Of a DNA stretch of 64,000 nt, positions 44,228-52,651 are shown piece by piece. Positions within the stretch are counted from its first letter, which is position 1; every line of letters begins with the position of its first letter. This stretch comes from Betaproteobacteria bacterium (GTDB lineage: Bacteria > Pseudomonadota > Gammaproteobacteria > Burkholderiales > Burkholderiaceae_C): assembly GCA_947453725.1 (NCBI GenBank), contig CANGHH010000005.1:124001-188000 (forward strand). Reading direction: 5' to 3'. Both the position numbers and the translations under genes were made by a program. The notes under the pieces are model-generated. The model did no database searches, was not told where the DNA came from, and worked only from the letters and a program-made list of their open reading frames with translations.

Positions 44228-46510
44228 ATGCCGCCAGCCCGCACGGCCACCACCCCGGTACCGCTTTCTGTTCTCGACGATCCGATCGAGCAAGGCCGCT
44301 TCACGCGCTGGGTATCGGGTGCGCAGGGTGAGCGTCTGGCCGAATCGTCGCTGCAGCTCGGCGGCCTGCACTGCGCAGCCTGCTCGGGCCTGATCGAACG
44401 CGCATTGAAAGGGGTGGATGGCGTGCGCAGCGCGCGCGTCAGTGCTGCCGCCGAACGTGCCACCGTCTGCTGGGACCCGGCGCGCACGCGCCCGGCGGCC
44501 TTGATCGAGGCGGTGCGTGCGGCCGGTTACGACGCCGTGCCCGACGCCGCCGTGCCAGCCCGCGAACTGCGTCGCAAGGCCCATCGCCAGGCGCTGTGGC
44601 GTCTGTTCGTGGCCGCCTTCTGCGCGATGCAGGTGATGATGATGGCCACGCCGAGCTACGTCGCCGGCCCTGGCGAACTGGCGCCCGACCTGCGCCAGCT
44701 CCTGAACTGGGGCAGCTGGCTGCTGACCCTGCCGGTGCTGCTGTTCGCGGCGGGCCCCTTCTTCCGCGGCGCCTGGCTGGTGCTGCGCCAGGGTCGCATC
44801 GGCATGGACCTGCCGGTGGCGCTCGGCATCGGCATCACTTTCGTCGCCAGCACGGCAGCGACCTTCGACCCGAAAGGGGCTTTCGGGCACGAGGTCTATT
44901 TCGATTCGCTGACCATGTTCGTCAGCTTCCTGCTTGGCGCGCGCTACTTGGAATTGCAAGCCCGCCAGGCCGCTGCGGTGGCGCTGGAAAGCGCCATGGC
45001 CTGCCTGCCCGAAGTGGCCTGGCGCCTGCTGGCCGACGGCAGCACCGAGGCCGTCAGCCTGCACCGCCTGCGTCCTGGCGACCGGCTGCGCGTGGCCGTC
45101 GGCCAGGCCTTTGCCGCCGACGGCGTGCTCGAGCAGGGCAGCACGCTGGCCGATGAATCCTTGCTCACGGGTGAGTCGGCGCCGGTGGCGAAAACGGCCG
45201 GTGATGCGCTGGTCGCCGGCAGCGTCAACCGCGGCTCGCCGGTGCTGATGCGCATCGACCGCGTCGGGGCCGACACGCGGCTGGAAGCCATCGTGTCGAT
45301 GATGCGCAGCGCGATGAGCCAGCGCCCGGCTGCCGCCCGCCTGGCCGACCGCTGGGCCGCACCCTTCCTGTGGGCCGTGCTGCTGCTGGCCGCCGGCGCG
45401 GCGGCGGTGTGGAGCGTGATCGACCCGTCGCGCGCGCTGTGGGTGGCGGTCGCGGTGCTGATCGTCACCTGCCCCTGCGCCTTGTCGCTGGCGGCACCGG
45501 CCGCGCTGGTCGCTGGTGCCCGCGGTCTGGCGCGGCGCGGCGTGCTGCTGCAGCGCCTGGACGCGCTCGAAGCGCTGGCCGGCGTCGAACACTTCTTCTT
45601 CGACAAGACCGGCACGCTGACCGAAGACCGGCCGCAGTGGACGGCGCTGACCCTGACGGCGGCGGGGCGCGAAAGCTTCGGCGGGTCTGCGTCGGCGGCG
45701 TTGAGGGCAGCTGCCGGTCTGGCTGCCTGGTCCACGCACCCCTTGTCGGCTGCGGTGGTCGAAGCCGGCAAGCAGGTCGCGCCGCTGGCCTCAGCGCTGG
45801 CTTGGGCACCATCGCTCAGCGACATCGAAGAGCGGCCTGGCCAAGGCCTGCAGGCGCGCGACGCGCAAGGGCGGAACTGGCGCCTGGGGTCCGCGGCCTG
45901 GGTCGGCGGCAGCGCGGGCGATGCGCTGCAGGCCCCAGTGTGGCTGGCTTGCGAAGGCCAACCGCTGGCCGGCCTGCAATTCGAGGAAAGGCTGCGCCCG
46001 GATGCCGCGCAGGCCCTGCAGGCGCTGCAGGCGGCCGGTGTCCGCGTGACCATCCTGACCGGCGACACCGCCGAACGCGCGCAGGCGCTGGCTGCTCGCA
46101 TCGGCATCGCTGACGTGGTCGCCGGGGCCACGCCCGAAGCCAAGCTGCAGGCGCTGATCGACGCGCAGGCGGCCGGCCGGCGCGTCGCGATGGTCGGCGA
46201 CGGCATCAACGACGCCCCGGTGCTGGCGCGTGCCGACGTGTCGCTGGCGATGGGGCAGGGCGCGCTGGTCTCGCGCAGCCAGGCCGATGCGGTGATCACG
46301 TCCAACCGGCTGGGCGATGTGGTCAGGGCCCGCGGGTCGGCGCGATACACCGTGCGCATCATCCGGCAGAACCTGGCTTGGGCCGCGGCCTACAACGCGG
46401 TCAGCATTCCGCTGGCCGTCATCGGCTGGCTGCCGCCCTGGGCCGCCGGTCTGGGCATGGCCGGCAGCTCACTGCTGGTGGTGCTGAACGCCTTGCGTGC
46501 AGCGCGCTGA
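44228..46510 (+). CDS. ccoI: Copper-exporting P-type ATPase for cbb3 oxidase assembly
   Basis: A 760-residue P1B-type ATPase. The N-terminal heavy-metal domain has LHCAACSGLIERAL (Cys49 and Cys52). Later come the membrane CPC motif (TCPCALSLAAPAAL), the phosphorylated Asp in DKTGTLTEDR and the hinge GDGINDAPVLARADVS. Linkage to ccoS and ccoNOQP makes it CcoI/FixI, which delivers copper for the oxidase rather than a general CopA. ATG 44228 is preferred over the upstream ORF start at 44168, which precedes the conserved region by an unusual extension. Confidence 0.93.
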   Translation: MPPARTATTPVPLSVLDDPIEQGRFTRWVSGAQGERLAESSLQLGGLHCAACSGLIERALKGVDGVRSARVSAAAERATVCWDPARTRPAALIEAVRAAGYDAVPDAAVPARELRRKAHRQALWRLFVAAFCAMQVMMMATPSYVAGPGELAPDLRQLLNWGSWLLTLPVLLFAAGPFFRGAWLVLRQGRIGMDLPVALGIGITFVASTAATFDPKGAFGHEVYFDSLTMFVSFLLGARYLELQARQAAAVALESAMACLPEVAWRLLADGSTEAVSLHRLRPGDRLRVAVGQAFAADGVLEQGSTLADESLLTGESAPVAKTAGDALVAGSVNRGSPVLMRIDRVGADTRLEAIVSMMRSAMSQRPAAARLADRWAAPFLWAVLLLAAGAAAVWSVIDPSRALWVAVAVLIVTCPCALSLAAPAALVAGARGLARRGVLLQRLDALEALAGVEHFFFDKTGTLTEDRPQWTALTLTAAGRESFGGSASAALRAAAGLAAWSTHPLSAAVVEAGKQVAPLASALAWAPSLSDIEERPGQGLQARDAQGRNWRLGSAAWVGGSAGDALQAPVWLACEGQPLAGLQFEERLRPDAAQALQALQAAGVRVTILTGDTAERAQALAARIGIADVVAGATPEAKLQALIDAQAAGRRVAMVGDGINDAPVLARADVSLAMGQGALVSRSQADAVITSNRLGDVVRARGSARYTVRIIRQNLAWAAAYNAVSIPLAVIGWLPPWAAGLGMAGSSLLVVLNALRAAR

Positions 46511-46526
46511 AGACGCCGACGGCCGC

Positions 46527-46718
46527 ATGGAAAGCCTCTACCTGCTGATCCCCGTCTCGGCGCTGCTGGTGCTGGGCATCCTGGGTATTTTCGGCTGGGC
46601 CTTGAACGGCGGGCAGTTCGAAGACCTCGAAGGCGAAGGTGAACGGATCCTGACCGAGGAGGCCGAGGAGGCCGAGGCGATTGACGCCTGTCAAGGCGAC
46701 GTCAGGCCGCGACCGTAA
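46527..46718 (+). CDS. ccoS: cbb3 oxidase maturation protein CcoS
   Basis: A 63-residue protein with one N-terminal membrane span ([20 protein letters not shown]) and the family segment [21 protein letters not shown], followed by an acidic tail. CcoS is needed to insert cofactors in the oxidase. It begins 17 bases after ccoI. Its last 38 bases contain the FNR box of ccoN, and its TAA lies within the likely ccoN -10 region. Confidence 0.9.
   Translation: MESLYLLIPVSALLVLGILGIFGWALNGGQFEDLEGEGERILTEEAEEAEAIDACQGDVRPRP
46681..46694 (+). promoter_or_regulatory. FNR/ANR box upstream of ccoNOQP
   Basis: TTGACGCCTGTCAA is a perfect palindrome in the TTGAY-N4-RTCAA form; consensus is TTGAT-N4-ATCAA. 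Its centre (46687.5) would put a class II start site near 46729, and TAACAAT at 46716-46722 sits at the right place for the -10. ccoN begins at 46762. The fnr gene lies 5 kb downstream. Confidence 0.78.
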
Positions 46719-46761
46719 CAATGGCGTGATCGATTCCCGTATCAGTGTGAGGAGCTGGGCA

Positions 46762-48219
46762 ATGGCACAAACAGCCGCGTTGGCGGTACCCCGAGACGGC
46801 GTTTACAGCGACCAGGTCATCCGGCTGTTCTCGCTGGCGGCCGTGATCTACGGCGTGGTGGGCATGCTGGTCGGCGTCATCATCGCCGCCGAACTGGCCT
46901 GGCCCGAACTCAATATGGGCATCCCGTACATCAGCTACGGCCGCTTGCGGCCGCTGCACACCAACGCGGTGATCTTTGCGTTCGGCGGCTGCACGCTGTT
47001 CGCCACTTCTTACCACGTGGTGCAGCGAACCTGCCAGACGCGGCTCTTCGCGCCGGCGCTGGCGATGTTCACTTTCCTGGGCTGGAATCTGGTGATCATC
47101 CTGGCGGTGATCACGCTGCCGCTGGGCATCACCCAGGGCAAGGAATACGCCGAACTGGAATGGCCGATCGACATCCTGATCGCCGTGGTGTGGGTCAGCT
47201 ACGCCATCGTCTTCTTCGGCACCATCGGCATCCGCAAGGTGCGCCACATCTACGTGGCCAACTGGTTCTTCGGCGCCTTCATCATCGCCGTGGCGCTGCT
47301 GCACATCGTCAACAGTGCGGCCATTCCGGTGAGCCTGACGAAGAGCTACTCGGCCTACGCCGGCGTGCAGGACGCGATGGTGCAGTGGTGGTATGGCCAC
47401 AATGCGGTGGGCTTCTTCCTGACCGCCGGCTTCCTCGGGATCATGTACTACTTCATCCCGAAGCAGGCCGGTCGGCCGGTGTACAGCTACCGCCTGAGCA
47501 TCGTCCACTTCTGGGCGCTGATCTTCACCTACATGTGGGCCGGCCCCCACCACCTGCACTACACCGCGCTGCCCGACTGGGCGCAAAGCGTCGGCATGGT
47601 CTTCAGCCTGGTGCTGCTGGCGCCCAGCTGGGGCGGCATGATCAACGGCATCATGACGCTCAGTGGCGCCTGGCACAAACTGCGTGACGACCCGATCCTG
47701 AAGTTCCTGATCGTCAGCCTGTCCTTCTACGGCATGTCGACCTTCGAAGGTCCGATGATGTCGATCAAGACGGTCAATGCGCTGTCGCACTACACCGACT
47801 GGACGGTGGGCCACGTGCACAGCGGCGCCCTGGGCTGGGTCGGCCTGATCAGCATGGGCGCGCTCTACTACCTGATCCCGCGCCTCTTCGGCCGCGCGCA
47901 GATGTACAGCGTCAAGGCCATCGAGACCCACTTCTGGATCGCCACCGTGGGCATCGTGCTCTACATCGCCGCGATGTGGATCGCTGGGGTGATGCAGGGC
48001 CTGATGTGGCGTGCGGTCAACCCCGACGGCACCCTGGTCTACACCTTCGTGGAAAGCGTGAAGGCGACCTACCCCTACTACGTGGTGCGCCTGGTCGGCG
48101 GTCTGCTCTACCTCAGCGGCATGCTGATCATGCTGTGGAACACGGCGATGACCGCGATGAGCGGCCAGGCCGTCGAGGCGCGCATTCCGACGGTGAACGC
48201 CACCTCCGCGAACGCCTGA
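46762..48219 (+). CDS. ccoN: Cytochrome c oxidase cbb3-type, catalytic subunit I
   Basis: A 485-residue haem-copper oxidase subunit with about 12 membrane spans. Haem and copper ligands are visible: [17 protein letters not shown] (low-spin haem), [11 protein letters not shown] with the active-site region, [11 protein letters not shown] (CuB) and [14 protein letters not shown] (haem ligands). It reduces oxygen at very low concentration while pumping protons. ATG 46762 follows TGAGGAGCTGGGC, a strong ribosome-binding site; the ORF extends earlier only because the frame is open. Confidence 0.97.
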   Translation: MAQTAALAVPRDGVYSDQVIRLFSLAAVIYGVVGMLVGVIIAAELAWPELNMGIPYISYGRLRPLHTNAVIFAFGGCTLFATSYHVVQRTCQTRLFAPALAMFTFLGWNLVIILAVITLPLGITQGKEYAELEWPIDILIAVVWVSYAIVFFGTIGIRKVRHIYVANWFFGAFIIAVALLHIVNSAAIPVSLTKSYSAYAGVQDAMVQWWYGHNAVGFFLTAGFLGIMYYFIPKQAGRPVYSYRLSIVHFWALIFTYMWAGPHHLHYTALPDWAQSVGMVFSLVLLAPSWGGMINGIMTLSGAWHKLRDDPILKFLIVSLSFYGMSTFEGPMMSIKTVNALSHYTDWTVGHVHSGALGWVGLISMGALYYLIPRLFGRAQMYSVKAIETHFWIATVGIVLYIAAMWIAGVMQGLMWRAVNPDGTLVYTFVESVKATYPYYVVRLVGGLLYLSGMLIMLWNTAMTAMSGQAVEARIPTVNATSANA

Positions 48220-48244
48220 TCCTGACCACCCGAGGAACAAGAAA

Positions 48245-48874
48245 ATGGCCAATTCACATGCACCGGTTGGTGGTCACGAGAAGATCGAGACCAGCAACTT
48301 CCTGATGATCGTGCTGATCTTGGTGGCCGTGGCCATCGGCGGCATGGTCGAGATCATCCCGCTGTTCTTCCAGCGCTCGACGACCCAGCCGGCCGAGGGC
48401 CTGAAGCCCTACACCGCGCTGCAACTCGCCGGCCGCGACGTCTACCTGCGCGAGGGTTGCTACAACTGCCATTCGCAGATGGTGCGCCCCTTCCGCGCCG
48501 AGGCCTTGCGCTACGGGCCGCTGTCCACCGCCGGTGAGTTCGTCTACGACCACCCCTTCCAGTGGGGCAGCAAGCGCACGGGCCCCGACCTGCACCGCGT
48601 GGGCGGCAAGTACAGCGACGAGTGGCACCGCATCCACCTGAACAACCCGCGCGACCTGGTGCCCGAGTCGAACATGCCGGCCTACCCGTGGCTGCTCACG
48701 GACACCATTGCGCCGGAGAGCATGGCGCCGCGGCTGAAGGCCTTGCGCGTCGTCGGCGTGCCCTACACCGATGAGGAGATTGCCAAGGCTGGCGACGAGG
48801 TCAAGGGCCGCACCGAGATGGATGCGCTGATCGCCTTCCTGCAGGTGCTGGGCACGGCGCGCAAAGAGAAGTGA
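48245..48874 (+). CDS. ccoO: Cytochrome c oxidase cbb3-type, monohaem subunit II
   Basis: A 209-residue c-type cytochrome with an N-terminal membrane anchor (about residues 19-42) and one haem site CYNCH with [18 protein letters not shown] around it; the distal Met is likely in SNMPAYPWL. It passes electrons from CcoP to CcoN. It starts 25 bases after ccoN and has an A-rich leader with GAGGAACAAGAAA as ribosome-binding site. Confidence 0.96.
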   Translation: MANSHAPVGGHEKIETSNFLMIVLILVAVAIGGMVEIIPLFFQRSTTQPAEGLKPYTALQLAGRDVYLREGCYNCHSQMVRPFRAEALRYGPLSTAGEFVYDHPFQWGSKRTGPDLHRVGGKYSDEWHRIHLNNPRDLVPESNMPAYPWLLTDTIAPESMAPRLKALRVVGVPYTDEEIAKAGDEVKGRTEMDALIAFLQVLGTARKEK

Positions 48875-48886
48875 CCGGAGGCCGTC

Positions 48887-49063
48887 ATGGACATCAATGA
48901 CATGCGCATCGCGGTGACGGTGATCAGCCTGCTGCTGTTCATCGCCCTGGTGGCCCACACCTGGAGCCGCCGCCGCAACGCCGAATACGAATCGGCCGCC
49001 CAACTGCCTTTCGTCGACGACGACCAGGGCACCACGAACGAGAACCGAGGAGAAAAGCCGTGA
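48887..49063 (+). CDS. ccoQ: cbb3 oxidase subunit CcoQ
   Basis: A 58-residue membrane protein too short for the ORF track. It reads MDINDMRIAVTVISLLLFIALVA, one span, then SRRRNAEYESAAQLPF, which is typical of CcoQ; the C-terminus is acidic. It stabilises the oxidase. It starts 12 bases after ccoO with GGAGGC upstream, and its TGA overlaps the GTG of ccoP. Confidence 0.9.
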   Translation: MDINDMRIAVTVISLLLFIALVAHTWSRRRNAEYESAAQLPFVDDDQGTTNENRGEKP

Positions 49064-49974
49064 GTGATTTCGTCAACAGTGGCTGGGCCCTGTACGTCGC
49101 CGGCGTCACCATCATCGGGCTGGTGTTCTGCCTGGTCCTGTTGGTCATCGCCAGCCGTCGCAAGGTGATGGCCAACGACAACACGACGGGGCATGTCTGG
49201 GACGAAGACCTGCGCGAACTGAACAACCCGCTGCCTCGCTGGTGGATGTGGCTGTTCGTGATCACCGTGGCCTTTGCCGCGGTGTACCTGGCTTTCTACC
49301 CTGGCCTGGGGTCGAACAAGGGTTCGCTGGGCTGGACCAGCGTTGGCCAGTACGAAGCCGAGCAGGACAAGGCGCGTGCTGCGATGACGCCGGTCTACGC
49401 CAGGTTCACGGCGATGAAGGCTGAGCAACTGGTGCAAGACACGACGGCGATGGGCATCGGCGGGCGCTTGTTCCTGAACAACTGCGCGCAGTGCCACGGC
49501 TCGGACGGCCGCGGCAGCAAGGGCTTTCCGAATCTGACCGACCAGGACTGGCTGGGCGCCGGCACGCCCGAGTACATCGAGAAGACCATCACCGAAGGGC
49601 GCGTCGGCATGATGCCAACGATGGCCGCTGCCGTGGGCAGCGCTGACGACGTGAAGAACGTCGCGAACTATGTGCTGAGCCTGTCGAGCAGCGCCCACAA
49701 CAGCGTCGCGGCGCAACTGGGCAAAGAGAAGTTCACGGTCTGCGCGGCCTGCCACGGGCCCGACGGCAAGGGCAATCCGGCACTCGGCGCGCCCAACCTC
49801 ACCGACAAGATCTGGCTGCATGGCTGGGGCGAGGCCGCGGTGGTGGCCATGGTCACCAACGGCAAGACCAATGTCATGCCGGCGCAGGGCCGGTTGCTCA
49901 CGCCCGATCAGATCCACGTCCTGGCCGCCTACGTCTGGAATCTGTCGCAGGGGACCAAAGTGGCTGGCCAGTGA
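49060..49974 (+). CDS. ccoP: Cytochrome c oxidase cbb3-type, dihaem subunit III
   Basis: A 304-residue dihaem cytochrome c. Two membrane spans (about residues 8-32 and 63-82) frame a short loop with GHVWDEDLRELNNPLPRWW, a CcoP hallmark. Two haem sites are CAQCH and CAACH, with MMPTM and NVMPAQG as distal Met ligands. It takes electrons from soluble cytochrome c or the bc1 complex. The GTG start overlaps the ccoQ stop. Confidence 0.96.
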   Translation: MSDFVNSGWALYVAGVTIIGLVFCLVLLVIASRRKVMANDNTTGHVWDEDLRELNNPLPRWWMWLFVITVAFAAVYLAFYPGLGSNKGSLGWTSVGQYEAEQDKARAAMTPVYARFTAMKAEQLVQDTTAMGIGGRLFLNNCAQCHGSDGRGSKGFPNLTDQDWLGAGTPEYIEKTITEGRVGMMPTMAAAVGSADDVKNVANYVLSLSSSAHNSVAAQLGKEKFTVCAACHGPDGKGNPALGAPNLTDKIWLHGWGEAAVVAMVTNGKTNVMPAQGRLLTPDQIHVLAAYVWNLSQGTKVAGQ

Positions 49975-50004
49975 TTCAGGCCCGTTGCTGTATCCGGGCG
50001 CGCC

Positions 50005-51465
50005 ATGGCTGAGCCCAACGCCAACTCGTCGGCGGCGGCCATCGCGGCCGACGAGGCGACCCGCGTTTCGGTGGTGTCGCTGTACCAGAAGCAGCCCAAG
50101 ATCTACGCCCGATCGGTGACCGGCTGGTTTGCAGCCTGGCGCTGGGGGCTGGTCTGGGCCACCCAGCTCGCCTTCTACGGCTTGCCCTGGCTCGAATGGC
50201 ACGGCCGCCAGGCCGTGCTTTTCGACCTCGGGACGCGGCGCTTTTACATCTTCGGGCTGGTGCTCTATCCGCAGGACTTCATCTACCTGACGGGCCTGCT
50301 GGTCGTTTCGGCCTACGCGCTGTTCCTCTTCACGACGGTGGCCGGGCGCCTGTGGTGCGGCTACGCCTGCCCGCAGACCGTCTACACCGAGATATTCATG
50401 TGGGTCGAACGCCAGTTCGAAGGCGACCGCATGAAGCGCATGAAGCTGGACGCGGCGCCCTGGGGCATGAACAAGCTGCTGCGCAAGGGCGGCACGCAAC
50501 TGGCGTGGATCGCCATCGGCCTGTGGACCGGCTTCAGCTTCGTCGGCTACTTCACCCCCATCCATTCACTTGCCGCCTCGGTCGCGGTGCTGGACCTGGG
50601 TTCGTGGGAATGGTTCTGGGTGCTCTTCTACGGCTTCGCCACCTATGGCAACGCCGGCTGGATGCGCGAGCAGGTCTGCAAGTACATGTGCCCTTATGCG
50701 CGCTTCCAGAGCGCGATGTTCGACAAGGACACGCTGATCATCAGCTACGACGCCGAGCGCGGCGAGCCGCGCGGCACGCGCGGGCGCAAGACCGACATGA
50801 AGGCTGCCCAACTCGGGTCGTGCATCGATTGCGGCCTGTGTGTCGATGTCTGTCCGACCGGCATCGACATCCGCCAGGGTCTGCAGTACGAATGCATCGG
50901 CTGCACCGCCTGCATCGACGTCTGCAACGGCGTGATGGACAAGATGCACTACCCGCGCGGCCTGATCCGCTACGACACGCAGAACGGCCTTCAGGCCCAT
51001 CTGTCGCGCAGCGCGCTGGTGCGGCGCGTGCTGCGACCGCGTGTGCTGGGCTACAGCGCGGTGCTGATGCTGATCTGTGCGGCGCTGGCCACCAGCCTGT
51101 GGCTGCGTTCGCCTTTCCGCGTGGATGTGGTGCGTGACCGCGGCGCGCTGGCGCGCACTGTCGACGACGGCTGGATCGAGAACGTCTACCGGATGCAGAT
51201 CATGAACACGACCGAAGACCGACAGCGCTACCGCGTGCGAGCGACGGGCCTGCCGGACTTGGTGGTCGACGTGCAGGCCGACATCCATGTCGACCCCGCC
51301 GAGGCGCTGTGGTTGCCGGTGGCGCTGCGCTTGCCGCCGCAGGTCGCCGAACGCACCGGCGCCGGTGCGCACAAGATCGAATTCATCGTCGAGCGCGTCG
51401 AAGAGCAACCTGGTGAAGCACCGCGCAGCGAGGTCGAAAAGTCCACTTTCCTGGTGCCGCGCTGA
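50005..51465 (+). CDS. ccoG: cbb3 oxidase accessory polyferredoxin CcoG
   Basis: A 486-residue polytopic protein with about five spans. Cys clusters are CGYACPQTVYTEIFMW and two ferredoxin-like sets, CIDCGLCVDVCPTGID and CIGCTACIDVCN. CcoG is thought to reduce copper for the oxidase. It has a large periplasmic C-terminal domain. It begins 30 bases after ccoP with no separate promoter seen. Confidence 0.94.
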   Translation: MAEPNANSSAAAIAADEATRVSVVSLYQKQPKIYARSVTGWFAAWRWGLVWATQLAFYGLPWLEWHGRQAVLFDLGTRRFYIFGLVLYPQDFIYLTGLLVVSAYALFLFTTVAGRLWCGYACPQTVYTEIFMWVERQFEGDRMKRMKLDAAPWGMNKLLRKGGTQLAWIAIGLWTGFSFVGYFTPIHSLAASVAVLDLGSWEWFWVLFYGFATYGNAGWMREQVCKYMCPYARFQSAMFDKDTLIISYDAERGEPRGTRGRKTDMKAAQLGSCIDCGLCVDVCPTGIDIRQGLQYECIGCTACIDVCNGVMDKMHYPRGLIRYDTQNGLQAHLSRSALVRRVLRPRVLGYSAVLMLICAALATSLWLRSPFRVDVVRDRGALARTVDDGWIENVYRMQIMNTTEDRQRYRVRATGLPDLVVDVQADIHVDPAEALWLPVALRLPPQVAERTGAGAHKIEFIVERVEEQPGEAPRSEVEKSTFLVPR

Positions 51466-51506
51466 GCGCCGCACCGCCTGAAGCCACCAACGACTTGGAG
51501 CCTGTC

Positions 51507-51758
51507 ATGGCCCGCAGCCCCGCCGCCCAGCCTTTGCCCGTCACGCCTGAAGCGCCCGAAGCCTCGCCCGCCTGGTGGCGCCTGCCCATCGTGTGGATGG
51601 TGATCGGCGGTCCGGCCCTGGTGGTCGTTGCCAGCTTCACCACGCTGGCCTTGGCCATCCTCAACCCCGATCCGGTGCTGGAAGCGCCGCGGGCCCGGGT
51701 GGCTGGCGAAGTGCCGGCCGAAGCGGCGCGCAACCATGCGGCAGCGCCGCGCCGTTGA
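51507..51758 (+). CDS. fixH: Short FixH-family membrane protein
   Basis: An 83-residue protein with one central membrane span (WWRLPIVWMVIGGPALVVVASFTTLALA) and NHAAAPRR near the end; a disordered Pro/Ala-rich N-terminus precedes the span. The pattern matches the short FixH form common in Burkholderiales, much smaller than rhizobial FixH. The TTGGAG just before ATG 51507 is a ribosome-binding site, so the TTG start in the track is rejected. Role in cbb3 assembly is inferred from position. It is convergent with fnr. Confidence 0.8.
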   Translation: MARSPAAQPLPVTPEAPEASPAWWRLPIVWMVIGGPALVVVASFTTLALAILNPDPVLEAPRARVAGEVPAEAARNHAAAPRR

Positions 51759-51767
51759 GCCGATGTT

Positions 51768-52505
51768 TCAGCAGCCGCTGCCGTTGACCAGCGCCTGCAG
51801 CGCGTCCGGGTTGAGCACCTGGATCTGCCGCTGCTTGACGTCCAGCAAGCCGTCGTCCTGGAACTTCGAGAAGGCCCGGCTCACGGTTTCCAGCTTCAGG
51901 CCGAGGTAGCTGCCGATTTCCTCGCGTGTCATGCGCAGCACCAGCGAACTGGCCGAGAAACCGCGCGTGCGCAGCCGCTGCGTCAGATTCAGCAGGAAGG
52001 CGGCCAGCCGCTCTTCGGCGCGCATGCTGCCCAGCAGCAGCATCACGCCGTGGTCGCGCACGATCTCGCGGCTCATGATGCGGTGGAAGTGGCGCTGCAG
52101 GTCCGAGAGTTCACGCGACAGGTCTTCCAGCTGGTGATAGCCGATGACGCAGACCTGCGAGTCCTCCAGTGCAATGGCATCGCAGGTGTGGCGGTCGGTG
52201 CCGATGCCGTCCAGACCGAGCAGTTCGCCGGCCATGTGAAAGCCCGTGACCTGGTCGCGCCCGTCTTCCGATGACAGGCAGGTCTTGAAGAAGCCCGTGC
52301 GCACGGCATACAGCGACGAGAATGCGCCGCCGACGCGGAACAGCGCCTCGCCGCGTGACACGCTGCGGCGTGTTGCGACGATGGCATCGAGGCGATCCAT
52401 CTGTTCGTCGGACATACCGACCGGCAGACAAAGTTCGCGCAGATTGCAGCCCGAACATGCCACCTTGAAGGGTTCGAGCCGGATCGTTGTCGGTGCCGGT
52501 TGCAT
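51768..52505 (-). CDS. fnr: FNR-family oxygen-sensing transcription regulator
   Basis: A 245-residue CRP/FNR regulator. Four Cys fit the oxygen-labile [4Fe-4S] site: C17, C20 and C26 in ACSGCNLRELCLP, and C119 in SQVCVIG. A cyclic-nucleotide-like fold and a dimer helix (EERLAAFLLNLTQRL) follow; the helix-turn-helix contains GLKLETVSRAFSKFQ, whose E-xx-SR matches the FNR recognition helix for TTGAT half-sites. A GGGGAG ribosome-binding site precedes the ATG. It probably controls the three FNR boxes in this window. Confidence 0.93.
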   Translation of the reverse strand: MQPAPTTIRLEPFKVACSGCNLRELCLPVGMSDEQMDRLDAIVATRRSVSRGEALFRVGGAFSSLYAVRTGFFKTCLSSEDGRDQVTGFHMAGELLGLDGIGTDRHTCDAIALEDSQVCVIGYHQLEDLSRELSDLQRHFHRIMSREIVRDHGVMLLLGSMRAEERLAAFLLNLTQRLRTRGFSASSLVLRMTREEIGSYLGLKLETVSRAFSKFQDDGLLDVKQRQIQVLNPDALQALVNGSGC

Positions 52506-52574
52506 GCGGTCTCCCCCCTGTTGCTTTGCCGCAAGTATCGCCCATGCCCGGCCGTCCCCCTGTCACGCGAGTCC

Positions 52575-52591
52575 GACACCGAGACGGTGTC
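52575..52591. promoter_or_regulatory. Palindrome GACACCG-AGA-CGGTGTC between fnr and hemN
   Basis: Perfect 7-bp arms around AGA. It is 13 bases from the FNR box in the same divergent gap. It could be an operator or a small hairpin; no regulator is known to me for it. Confidence 0.4.
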
Positions 52592-52604
52592 AAGGGACTG
52601 ACAG

Positions 52605-52618
52605 TTGAGAAATGTCAA
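52605..52618. promoter_or_regulatory. FNR-like box in the fnr-hemN gap
   Basis: TTGAGAAATGTCAA keeps the TTGA/TCAA core and differs from TTGAT-N4-ATCAA at one base in each half. Its centre is 40.5 bases before ATG 52652 of hemN and 106.5 bases before the fnr start, so it most likely activates hemN and may also affect fnr. Confidence 0.65.
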
Positions 52619-52651
52619 GGCCCTGGTGCGGCGATTCGGCACAGTGCAGGC

